Source: Eurosta solidaginis
Taxonomy: Eukaryota > Arthropoda > Insecta > Diptera > Tephritidae
Assembly (NCBI RefSeq): GCF_040869045.1
Contig: NC_090323.1
Coordinates: forward strand, 38,930,066-38,994,065
DNA: 64,000 nt
Direction: 5' to 3'
The notes under the pieces are model-generated. The model was given only the letters and a program-made list of their open reading frames with translations, did no database searches and was not told the origin of the DNA. Each line of letters opens with the position of its first letter. Within the stretch, counting starts at the first letter, position 1. This document shows, one piece after another, positions 32,142 through 41,495 of the stretch. The position numbers and the translations under genes were made by a program.

Positions 32142-33729
32142 CACTGAAAGAAAAGATTGGTAAAATCAACCGAAATACGGGTCAATTCAACCGAAATTTC
32201 TGTAAATTTTTATCCATCGCAACAAGATGTTAAATCAACTGCGCACAAATCGTTGATTCGTAATTGACCGTTTTAGTAGTCAAATGAACAAAAAAATTTG
32301 TTGCGACAGTTTTTTATTAAAGTACCTACATATGTTGCCATATAAATATATAAATAAATGTAAGGCGCGATTACCTCCGAGAGATTTTAGGCCGAACTTC
32401 TCTTCCAATTTGCGTCGTGCTCCTTTTTAATTTTTCTTACAAATTGGACCTACTTGTTTTATGCCGACTCCGAACGACATCTGCAAGGCATATGAGTCAC
32501 TGACAGCATTTCATGGCAGCAATATACTCGGAGTGCTTGCCGAACAATGCCGAGGGGCGACCCCGCTTAGAAAATTTTCTTCTAATTGAAAAAGCTTGTT
32601 TCTAAAATTTTGATGTTGCTTTTCCCGGGGCGTGAACCCAGGGTCTTCGGTGTGGTAGGCAGAGCACGCTATCATCACACCACGGCGGCCGCCATATAAA
32701 TACGTAAATATGTGAATACATAAATACGCATGCTTGCTACATATACATGCATATGAATATAGAAATTAAAATAGTAGTCACAAAACTGATTCTGAATTCT
32801 TTCAGTTGCAGCTCAGCTCATTCTCAATTTCTTCCCTGGCATGTAGTTGCCACACTTGATTGTTTCGAACAAAACTTGTAGTAGAAATGTTTGACGTAAC
32901 ATTTTAAAAAGAGAACTTGTAAGTTATAGAAAAGTAAAGAATCAAATCGCAGGAAGGTAATTCACCACTGAAGTAACTTTACATGTAATTGGGCAAGTTT
33001 AATTTTCGCAACACTTTAAGTTGAAACGCTTCCAAAACAACTCAAACTTTTATTTTGTTTTTTTATTATCTTATTATATTCGTTCGCGTGAGTGAAAATT
33101 CATAAAAACTTGGACAAAATGTTACTAACTTTGGAAAAATCCTGTTCGTTCAAGCAAAACTTTTGCATCAAGAGGGCGCAATTTTGCATTTCGCTTGGAC
33201 GAGAAGTTGCCAAATTGTACCCGATAGATAGGTGTCCCGGTATCTCATAATTTTTTGCACAGTAAATTCAAAAAAGGGGTTTTTCGTTTTGCATTGATAA
33301 CTGAAAAACTAGCTTTTTGTTGTTTTCCCATTCTGTGTGTTTTTTCGATTTGATAGTTTTCTTATTTTGGTGTTCTTTTTTTAACAAGTGGCACCATCGT
33401 TATAAGTACAAAGTAGAGAGCGCAGTGAGCCTAAAATTCTCTTTGAAATTCGGTCATGTATTGACATTTGATCGCCGTTGAAATGACCTGTAAGATCAGT
33501 TTTGTTAACAGAAAAATCAGTTAGATTGATTGCGAATCTGTCAATTTTACAAAATTTTGTTAACTTAAGGGCGACAATTTCTCTTCTGTCGAAAGGACTA
33601 AACTAATTTGTTCGCTTGACAAAGAACTCGGTCGAATTAACCATAATTCGATCAATTTCACTGAATCTCCGTTAAGTCAAGAACAACAGAACCAATTTGT
33701 TGATTTTACTAGCACCATTTCTTTCAGTG
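32142..33729. mobile_element. TA-flanked inverted-repeat element, with nested SINE
   Basis: The left end CACTGAAAGAAA (32142) and right end TTTCTTTCAGTG (to 33729) are perfect 12-base inverted repeats, each flanked by TA (32140-32141 and 33730-33731). Similarity continues inward: GGTAAAATCAACCGAAAT on the left and, on the reversed right end, AGTAAAATCAACAAATT. Repeated TCAATTT/AAATTG words fill both halves. No transposase frame is seen, so it is non-autonomous. A TA duplication fits Tc1/mariner-like mobilisation, but the superfamily is inference. The SINE at 32349-32691 inserted later. About 1.25 kb without the SINE. Confidence 0.7.
32349..32691 (-). mobile_element. tRNA-derived SINE, copy C3, with target duplication
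   Basis: Best-defined copy. The direct repeat CCATATAAATA flanks it at 32338-32348 and 32692-32702. Read on the minus strand: G+C-rich head GGCGGCCGCCGTGGTGTGAT, A-box-like TGATAGCGTGCTCTGCC, TGGGTTCACGCCCCGGG with a good B box (GGTTCACGCC), then TTTTCTAAGCGGGGTCGCC, a GCCATGAAA-like body, GTCGGCATAAAACAAGTAGG, AGAGAAGTTCGGCCTAAA and 3' end CGCGCCTTACATTTATTTAT. Head with A and B boxes, unrelated body and target duplication define a SINE. Seven copies lie in this window. The partner LINE is not identified. Confidence 0.88.
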
Positions 33730-34326
33730 TAGGTGTGCATGTATGTAACTTTTTTATATCAAATTATAAAAAGAAAATGTTACGAATATGCATTGGCACC
33801 CGTCTTCTCAGGTGGTACGGATATGTTTGTGTGTAATCGGTTGAGTTTTGATAAAACAATATGCTTTTATTTTAAAGTACTTCAAGTTTTTCTTCAAATA
33901 CAACAATCTACTTTCTTCAAAGTTTAATATTTCCTTGAAGAGCAAAAAAAATTCAATTGGATATAACCGCCTATTAAACAACATACGCAAGAGGTATCCC
34001 TGTACCAACTTTCCGAAAATAAAATACTCTCAAATAATAAGCCATTGAAGTAGGTACGCCTGTATCGAATTACAGGAAAATCGAGACATTTGTACGATTT
34101 TTTATAAAATAATATTAAGATATTTTTCTTCGAATTCCCTAATAAAAAAAAAATCGGTGCAAATTTTGGCGTAGTCTTTGAACACACCGTAACGATTTCG
34201 ATGAAAGGTCAAAGCAACTTCTTTATTGTCATATTTTGCTGCACACACAAGCTCACATACGAGCTTTTTTTTGGCCAATTAATTATTTATCATTTTATAA
34301 GCAAGTCTTTGTATTATGACAGGCAA
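33730..34326. other. No gene seen
   Basis: A+T-rich spacer upstream of the plus-strand tRNA. Overlapping phenylalanine/lysine-rich open frames on both strands are compositional. Confidence 0.5.
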
Positions 34327-34408
34327 GCAGTCGTGGCCGAGCGGTTAAGGCGTCTGACTAGAAATCAGATTCCCTCTGGGAGCGTAGGTTCGAATCCTAC
34401 CGACTGCG
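34327..34408 (+). tRNA. tRNA-Ser (anticodon AGA), second copy
   Basis: Same 82 bases as the minus-strand gene at 31582-31663, including anticodon loop CTAGAAA, long variable arm and T arm. The first bases after the gene (GTTAG, AAAC, AGG in order) are also shared with the other copy, so the duplication unit went slightly past the gene's 3' end. The two genes point away from each other, 2.66 kb apart. Confidence 0.98.
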
Positions 34409-34426
34409 TTAGAAAACTGAGGATGG

Positions 34427-34431
34427 TTTTT
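34427..34431 (+). terminator. Pol III T-run terminator for tRNA-Ser (plus)
   Basis: TTTTT begins 18 bases after the tRNA 3' end. It is the first run of four or more T downstream. Confidence 0.7.
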
Positions 34432-34899
34432 ATTTTGATGAATTGGCTCAAAAATATTACCTATTAATTATAGCACCCTAATGCGCATAATATCTAGTCA
34501 GCATATGTTTATATATGCAGATATTTACGTATGTAAGTATATTTGTATCTAAATTAGAAAATTTCACAGAAAAAAATTTTATTTTTTCTTCAGCAGTTTT
34601 AAACGATAGTTTGGGTTGAAAAAAGAGGCTGGTGAATAACGAGAAAATGACATCGTATATACATAATACTAGTGCTTATGAATAAATATTGTATTAATTT
34701 TGGGGGATTCCTGATTATTTTGCAGCTTCTGTTAACGTTCAAATCTCTGAAATGTCGAATAAATAACTGAAATATTCAGTATAACGAAACGTTGTTTATT
34801 TAGACTACTGTGGGAGTAGTACTTCACAATTGCAATTATCGCCTACTTCGCTAAAGCGTTTTAAAATCAAACAGATTCCTCATTCCTCAGATTGCGCTA
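34432..34899. other. No gene seen
   Basis: A+T-rich spacer leading into the degenerate minisatellite. Confidence 0.45.
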
Positions 34900-35470
34900 C
34901 TTTTATACTCTCTGTTACCTCAAATACCCTAACTGATCCCAAAGTAGTATCGACATCATTACAAAAAGCCATTTGGAATAGTTCTCAAAGTAGTCCGACA
35001 AACAATACCAAATTGTTCTGAAAATATCACCCAACTGATCTCTTAAGCCTTAGGACTCAAATGGTCTCGTAATAATCGCAGTAGAGCCGAGGTGATCCCG
35101 CAAATAACCTAACTGATCCCGAATAAGTATCAACACCATAGAAAAATCCATTTCGAGTAAGTCCCAAAGTAGTCCAAGAAACAATACGAAATTGCACTGA
35201 AATTTCCCCAGCTGATCTCTTAAGCCTTAAAATTTAACGGATCAGACATCATTCGCCCATTTATCCAGAGCCCGAAAGTGCTTGTACATATATTATATAC
35301 ATGTAGTTTATAAATCTCGAACTAATCTTGAAATAGTCCTAGAATTATTCAGGAAAAATTTGAAAAATATGTTGCTATGATCCTGAAGTAGATCGGAAAT
35401 CATTTCAACAATAATCCCGAAACGAGCATGAGTAAGACCTGAATTGATTTCGAAATATCCCGTAAAACAA
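34900..35470. repeat. Degenerate AGTCCCRAA/TGATCYC minisatellite
   Basis: Words such as CTGATCCCAAAGTAGT, GGTGATCCCGCAAATA, CTGATCCCGAATAAGT, AAGTCCCAAAGTAGTCC and ATCCCGAAACGAG recur at irregular short spacing. One longer pair, CTGATCTCTTAAGCCTTA at 35036 and 35213, shows a higher-order duplication. A similar but larger array lies at 53415-54165. No coding potential. Confidence 0.65.
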
Positions 35471-36044
35471 TACAAAGAGGGTATGAGTGAGAAGATATGT
35501 GTGCTGAATTTTTGCAGTTTTGCGTTCCCAAACAGCAGCTATCAAAAATGTTTTTTTTTGTACTTTTATAACCTGAGAAACGATTTGATATGGTCATATT
35601 AACCTTCTAGGTCGTTGTGGTGACATAAGAATATTGATCAAAGGTCAGTTAACGTTATGACCATTCCAATATGGCCAATTGACTTCTCAGCCTTTCTTAA
35701 TATGACTTTATGGCCATTTAGGAAACTTGCATTGGACCTTATGACAATTTTGAGAAAAAGACCAAAACCATATAGAGCTAGTTAAGATCAGCATAAAAGC
35801 AAGATGATTTAGACCTTTAGTTGAATATGCTGTACTCATTTTAAAGGATTCCTTACCACTTCAGCTTTTAATCCGATTTCGCACAGTAATGAACCAGAAT
35901 TAGGACCAGTTCCAAGTACTTGTAAAGTTCAATGTGTACACATCCAGGCATACGGCTAGAAAATTAACCATCGAGGGGATTATAACAGAAAAAAATATAC
36001 ATACTGAGTTAACATAAGAAAATGTAATAAGATGAGTCGCCTAT
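35471..36044. other. No gene; weak copy of the 4.7-kb repeat
   Basis: At 35630-35770 strings like ATGGCCAATTGAC, TATGGCCATT and TTGGACCTTATGAC recall the 123-bp repeat at 4648-4928. Otherwise nothing recognised. Confidence 0.4.
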
Positions 36045-36850
36045 TTTGTTATCGATAACTCGCCGATAATAAACCGATAACTTGTCCAACGCTGTCAACT
36101 TGTTCATAATCTCAAACAATTTATAAGACTTCGATATCAAACCGATCATTTTTAGATAACGAATAGATCACTTCTTGATAACGAATCGATTATTTCCTAA
36201 AAAAATCGATAACTTTTCGAAATAAAAAATAAAAATATATGTAAGGCGCGATAACATCCGAAGAGAATTTAGGGCGAGCTTCTATTTAAATTCACGTCGT
36301 GCTCCTTTAAATCTGTCCTACAAATTGGCGGGACGGGACACAAGTAGGGTTTATGCCGACTCCGAACGGCATCTGCACGGCAGATGAGTTTTCACTGAGA
36401 GCTTTTCATGGCAGAAATATACTCGGAGTGCTCGCCAAACACTGCCGAGGGGCGACCCCGCTTAGACAAATTTTCTTCTAATTGAATAAATTTGTTTCTA
36501 AACTTTTGATGTTGCTCTGTCCGGGTCGTGAACCAAGGATTTTCGGTGTGGTAGGCGAAGCACGCTTCCATCACACCACGGTGGCCGCATACCGATAACC
36601 AATCGATAAAAAGTCGATAGCTTTTTGTTAACAAATTCACAAATAGATAACAGACCTCGATAGAAAACCAATAACGCATCCAATATGTTTGTTGTCGATA
36701 ACAATAACGAATTATCGTCGCAAATACAACTAAGCCGCCAACAAATAGACAAAGAAAAGGAATGAATAACATGCCCATAACTCATTGCTAACTAACCGAT
36801 AACTCAAATTAACGATTATCGATAGTAAACCTTCAACACTACGATAACGA
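36045..36850. repeat. CGATAAC-rich degenerate repeat, split by SINE
   Basis: CGATA occurs about a dozen times across 36045-36237 and 36590-36850, mostly as CGATAAC or TATCGATA-like strings, in degenerate tandem arrangement. The SINE at 36238-36588 splits the block. No open frame. CGATA clusters and TATCGATA are binding motifs of Drosophila BEAF-32 and DREF; function here is not shown. Confidence 0.65.
36238..36588 (-). mobile_element. tRNA-derived SINE, copy C4
   Basis: Minus orientation, from TGTAAGGCGCGATAACATCC (3' end) to CACCACGGTGGCCGC (5' head). Nearly full length. The body shows GTCGGCATAAACCC, the reverse of GCAGATGAGTTTTCACTGAG and TCTAAGCGGGGTCGCCCC. The B-box region reads GGTTCACGACCC. 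Confidence 0.88.
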
Positions 36851-37087
36851 ATGGCTCACACATCGTCCGGTTTGTTTTTGGTTTCTCATAATTACTTTCT
36901 TCTACCTACTTTACATTGTTTTCTTTCCTTCCACACCACTTTCCTAAAATTACTCTACACTAACATTCTGTATTCTGTTATACAGCATAGCACTTCCAAG
37001 CTTAACACTTACAGTTACACTTTCCTAGCGCTTACATTCTGTATTCCCCCATACCGCGAGCAAAGATGTTTACACATCCAAAAAACA
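36851..37087. repeat. Diverged direct repeat, no gene
   Basis: TACACTTTCCTA..CATTCTGTATTC occurs twice, near 36940-36980 and 37010-37050, forming a diverged direct repeat in A/T/C-rich sequence. Confidence 0.4.
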
Positions 37088-37313
37088 CCAGCGGGTTAAG
37101 GGGCGGGCTTTGTATATTTTTACGCGGCTGGCATGCCTGTTGGTAAAGCCAATCAACTTCCATAGACCAAGAAGTTTCGACGTGGTCTCATAAAATCGTG
37201 ACCGACATGGTCGGGCTAGTACCTTAATGGTAAAGATAAAGAATCCTGATAATCAATAATAATCCCACAAAACCTTCTGGGTGTATCTTTATTACCACAA
37301 GAAGAAGAAGAAG
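37088..37313 (-). repeat. (GTT)n-headed dispersed repeat, copy 4
   Basis: Minus orientation. It starts with the family's 3' end (CCAGCGGGTTAAGGGGCGGG), continues through GCATGCCTGTTGGTAAA and GACATGGTCGGGCTAGTACC, and ends with an AAG-type version of the head (ACAAGAAGAAGAAGAAG). It shows that the family's 3' limit is the CCCGCTGG string. Confidence 0.7.
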
Positions 37314-38040
37314 CATTCTTATGCCAAATTAAATTACCATGACTTTGCTTTTAGTAAGCAAAGCGAAAAAGAAAAAAATTACAAGAAGCAAGAAAATTAG
37401 TATATTGTTATTTTCCACAATTAGCTGGCAACACACACACAAATACACAATAATTGCCAACATTTTTAATGACTTTGCTTTGCACTTTAACATTGTTAAC
37501 ACTTCATTAAATTTTTGTAGCAAACAGAATAATAAAAACCAAAAAAATCTGCAAACGAAATTGATGGCAATATTACCTACCTACGTATGTACCTTGCTTG
37601 GTAATCTTTCAATGCCACTGTGGCATTGTGACAATGTTGCACGGAATGTGTTGCTAGTGACACTTGATGATAATAATGATGATGATGACGACAGCAATAA
37701 TGTTTGTGGTATGCAAGCAGGAACAGAAAAACTGCTTTGCGGCATTTGTGGCAAACGTCTCTAGTGATTATAAAAGTGGCTCTAGCACAAGTAAAATGTT
37801 AGGTAGCTGAGCTTAGGGCCGGTGTTAGAGGTGATGTTGAAAGTTGGAGCTGGAGGTGCTGCTGTTTGAGTTGGTGTTGGTGTTATTGTTGCACGGTTGA
37901 TTGGTTACATTTTCTATATGCACGATTGACTGCCGCAACAAATAACTTACGACTGACTGATTGATCGAAGTTTTGAAATATATATATATAACATATAACT
38001 ATATCTATGTTTCTATCTAAGTAAAGACACACATACATAC
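37314..38040. other. No gene supported; (GAT)n microsatellite
   Basis: An open frame at 37339-37764 is low in complexity. Its aspartate run comes from a GAT/AAT microsatellite (about 37665-37695). G/T-rich sequence follows. No domain. Confidence 0.5.
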
Positions 38041-38963
38041 TAGAGCTGCAAAAGTATCGATATAAATATCGATACATCGATACCAGGTTCGTGGTACGAT
38101 TATCGATGTTTTTTTCTAAATATCGAGTACTTTATTCCCATTTCTTATTCCTTTTTCTAGCGGAATTACCAGCGTCTAAAACTTTGGTAAGACAAATAAA
38201 ACATGAATAAATAAAATTACATACATTATGTCAGATTTGTGTTTATTTTAGATGAATACCTAACAAGTTGGTGGCGCTGAATATTGAAAAATTCTTACAA
38301 AAGGTCAATGTGAAAGTTACGTTATTTTTTTCATATTATATACAAATATATACATGTATTCGTATATGTAGATATACACTCAACAGAAGACGAAAATTGT
38401 GTTGCCAAAAAGCTACAAAGTACAAAGTCAAGCATTTGGACCCATTTTGACAAAATCAGTAATACTATTGCAAAAAATGCTATACAACTAGTGGTAATAC
38501 GTCCACTTTGTTTCACCATCTAGAACGATCGCATACAACTGCAAATTTAGATTCACATAGCTCGTCAAATAAGATTAATTTTTATATGAAAAAATATATG
38601 AAGATCCATCATCACGTAAAAGGCTTTTGCCAGCACCCTACTGGTGTTTATCCACAGCAGACGTTCGACCTTTTCCCAAAGTGGATGGCGAAGGGTGGCG
38701 TAACTTTGTATATACCCTCGCTTCACTGTCACACCATCGCGGACAACTTTGCAGAATGTGTTTTATGATCGTTTCGAAGTTATGAAGGTATGTATATATT
38801 ATATTTACATAAATGTTTGATATATACCTGATATTGCTTTTAAATTGAGTAAGCGATTTTCACTATAACAAAAAATTCGATATATATCGCGATATATCGA
38901 TACCCTCCCTCTTAAATATCGAAAATATCGAGTATGCCGAATATTGATACTTTTGCAGCTCTA
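38041..38963 (+). mobile_element. hAT element remnant with 8-bp target duplication
   Basis: Terminal inverted repeats TAGAGCTGCAAAAGTATC at 38041 and its reverse complement ending at 38963 agree at 21 of the outer 22 bases. The direct repeat ATACATAC flanks them (38033-38040 and 38964-38971). 8-base duplications and a TAGAGCTGCAAA-type end fit hAT. TATCGATA-rich subterminal sequence lies inside both ends. The interior keeps part of a transposase gene (38431-38800). The flank is simple (ACATAC repeats), so the 8-bp match alone is weaker than it looks; the inverted repeats are decisive. Confidence 0.85.
38431..38800 (+). pseudogene. hAT transposase N-terminal fragment with BED zinc finger
   Basis: SIWTHFDK (38431-38454), then after a one-base shift CKKCYTTSGNTSTLFHHLER and SH (38469-38534): Cys-x2-Cys followed by a His-rich pair, the BED-type DNA-binding finger of hAT transposases. 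Further on, NKINFYMKKYMK, and in a shifted frame YPRFTVTPSRTTLQNVFYDR and FEVMK (about 38710-38787), the block that follows BED fingers in hAT proteins. The DDE and dimerisation parts are missing, removed by internal deletion before the right end. At least two frameshifts. Inactive. Confidence 0.75.
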
Positions 38964-39424
38964 ATACATACATACTTATGTACGTACGTATAGTTTTTTA
39001 TTAAATCGCTATTGACCGTTGATTGATCCTACATCTAACTTGCGATTTATAATTATCTCCTACCACTTTTTTTGTTGTTTTTATTTATCCACTTTTAATG
39101 CTTATCGGCGGCCAAAGATCACAGACATATCAATCAATAATTGTTGTTGCAAGCAAAAATAGCTAGACGTGTTTCCTAACGAAAGCTGTTGTAGTACGTT
39201 AGAGTTCAAATAACTTACACATACATACAAATACGACGAAACACTAGAACAAGTTGTCCAATTACCAAGGACGCTCTTCAAATGGCTATCGGCAGAAGAT
39301 CTGACGTCTATAGCTAAAAACGTTTGGCGGTACAAGCTTGCAGGTGGCTGTAACGAGTATATGTATAACAAGAAAAAGTAACGCTCGTTTAGAGCAGCAG
39401 GTTATTAAACCCCGGGTTGAGCTG
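38964..39424. other. No gene seen
   Basis: No supported feature. A minus-strand open frame at 39102-39371 has no domain. Confidence 0.45.
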
Positions 39425-39730
39425 AGGCCAACAGCGCTGGTAGTCAATGGCTGTCCTATCTACATAGGCTAGCTACAAATGAATAATAAGCACCCCCGAC
39501 GAAGAGCAGCAGAAGAGAAGCTCAGGCCAACAGGGTCAACGTTGGTAGTCAGTGGCTGTCCTATCTACATAGGCTAGCTACAAATGAATAATAAGCACCC
39601 CCGACGAAGAGCAGCAGAAGAGAAGCTCAGGCCAACAGGATCAATGTTGGTAGTCAATGGCTGTCCTATCTACATAGGCTAGCTACAAATGAATAATAAG
39701 CACCCCCGACGAAGAGCAGCAAAAGAGGAG
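39425..39730. repeat. ~105-bp tandem repeat, three units
   Basis: AGGCCAACAG begins units at 39425, 39524 and 39629 (spacing 99 and 105; the first unit lacks six bases). Each unit contains GGTAGTCARTGGCTGTCCTA, TCTACATAGGCTAGCTACAA, ATGAATAATAAGCACCCCCG and ACGAAGAGCAGCARAAGAG. Units are nearly identical, so expansion is recent. The CGAAGAGCAGCAGAAAAGA module recurs once more near 39791 next to a diverged AAAAGACAYYATGCAYCCT duplication. Confidence 0.9.
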
Positions 39731-40437
39731 GGCTTGGTGTAAAAGACATTATGCACCCTACGATCCTCCGGCATTACGCACCGCAGACGAAGAGCAGCAG
39801 AAAAGAAGGGATTGGTTTAAAAGACACCATGCATCCTGCGAGCCTCCGGCGATAAAGCGAACAGATGCCGCCCATAAACAAAGTATCACCAACCCCATGG
39901 GGAAGCAACGATGGACTCCTTAGCTAGATTAACAAGGCAACAGTACAACGAGGGATCAGCAAAGCATACAATAAATATTGCGAGGGCTATGGAAAACGCA
40001 GCTTGGAGGAGTTTTAAAAATGTAAATAGAAAAATGATGAAGCGGCCTTCAAACAAGCAAAAAAATATTAGTCTGGAGTTCAATACTTTAACTTAAGATA
40101 TGGAAGAAATGACCTACTTAATAGGCAGCTACCGTCTTTAATCAGTTAGAGCAGAGCTCGAAATAAAAAATTCACCGCACTAGAGAGATGCACAGCCATA
40201 ACAGCGAAAGAACAGAGCACACCGGCTGCAACCCACTAAAATAGATGAAGGTCGCCATAGCAAGTCAATGGAGACTTCTCTGAGAAATCACCGAAGCATC
40301 TCCAAGAACCGTTTCAAAACAAACTTTTAAGAAATGGGTAAGAAAAAAGTTAGGTTAGCTGGAAGTCGAGTTCTCCATGTAGCCGCTTCAACCATAAGTC
40401 CAGCACAGGCTGTAATTCTTTGGTCCATACATAAGAA
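39731..40437. other. No gene seen
   Basis: Diverged continuation of the tandem region to about 39880, then spacer without a recognised feature. Confidence 0.45.
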
Positions 40438-40616
40438 GGCGGCCGCCGTAGTGTGGTGGTAGCGTGTACCGCCTACCACACCGAAGATTCTGGGTTCAAG
40501 CCCCGGGCAAAGCAACATAGAAAATTTAGTAAGAAGTGTTTTCAATTAGAAAATAGTTTTTCTAAGCGGGGTTGCCCCTTGGAAGTGGTTTGGTAAACTA
40601 TCTGAGTGTATTTTTT
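40438..40616 (+). mobile_element. tRNA-derived SINE, copy C5, 3'-truncated
   Basis: Intact head: GGCGGCCGCCGTAGTGTGGT, GGTAGCGTGTACCGCC, and a perfect B box GGTTCAAGCC in TCTGGGTTCAAGCCCCGGGC. The body stops after GAGTGTATTTTTT near 40616, where the foldback element begins soon after. Confidence 0.85.
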
Positions 40617-40635
40617 CAGCTGTTTGAGCATTAAA

Positions 40636-40965
40636 TAAAAAAAATTTTAAGTTAAACGTTTTTATTGAAAACAATACTTACATTGAGCAGACAATTAAAT
40701 AAAAGCGTTGGGCGCGTGAAATTTCTAAAAATGTGAGGCGTAGCATAACCTGATTAAGGTTCAGTCGTACTTATATATTACTATCAATAGAAATTTGACG
40801 CGTCCAACGCTTTTATTTAATTGTCTGATCAACGCCCTAGATTGATGAGGAGTGTGGTGACTAGTACCTAGGACTTACCTAATTATTTGCTAGCTTTTAG
40901 TATTATTATTACTTCATGTAAATATTGTTTTCAATAAAACCGGTTAACTTAAATTTTTTTTTAAT
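40636..40965. mobile_element. Foldback element with nested inverted repeats
   Basis: Outer arms: AAATTTTAAGTTAAACG and TTTTATTGAAAACAATAC at about 40640-40686, mirrored at about 40917-40963. Inner arms of 39 bases at 40688-40726 and 40789-40827 (CAGACAATTAAATAAAAGCG inward) differ at only two positions. No open frame. Target duplication not resolved. Small non-autonomous element of unknown superfamily. Confidence 0.7.
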
Positions 40966-41199
40966 TTTTTTTTTTTTATTTTTTTCAAGTTTTAGTCTTT
41001 ATTTAATTGGGTATTATTTCTCATTCTATTTAGTTCATTTAGTGACCCATTATTACAAGGACCCTTTCCTGACAATTTTTTACAATCTAAGTCCTCAATA
41101 CATAATCCTTTCAAAGACTTTTCTCGACTCTGCGCCACGTATGCTTGTCCCTCCTCGACCTGCGAAATATTTTGATGTCACTTCTACCGGACTGTATGT

Positions 41200-41495
41200 A
41201 ATATTTGTTCCAAATATGAGCCAAATCGGAGCACAAATACGATTTTTTTTAATATATCGATCTTTGCGCCACCTAGCGGCGATTTTTTCATATGTCCCTT
41301 TCTATTATTGTATGTATTATGTGTTCCAAATATGAGCCAAATCGGACCACGAATACGATTTTTGTGAATATCTCGATTCTTGTGCCACCTAGCGGCGATT
41401 TTTTTTCGTATTATTGTATTGTCATCGGGTTCTGAACTATATTCCAAGTTTCAAGCTTGTAGGTTATCGGGCAGTTACTTAAATTTTAATTACAA
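41200..41495 (+). repeat. 116-bp tandem repeat with GCCACCTAGCGGCG motif
   Basis: GTTCCAAATATGAGCCAAAT at 41207 and 41323 marks two units 116 bases apart, each ending with TGYGCCACCTAGCGGCGATT. A third, partial unit follows with ATTATTGTATTGTCATCGGG. Preceding sequence (40970-41200) shows nothing recognised. Confidence 0.75.

Noticed and set aside
31838..34480. Possible element with TTAGGGTG/CACCCTAA ends
   Set aside because: The ends match over only eight bases and no duplication is visible. The 32142-33729 element explains the region better.
37339..37764. 141-codon frame with an aspartate-rich stretch
   Set aside because: The acidic run comes from a GAT/AAT microsatellite, and the N-terminal part is lysine-rich A/T sequence.
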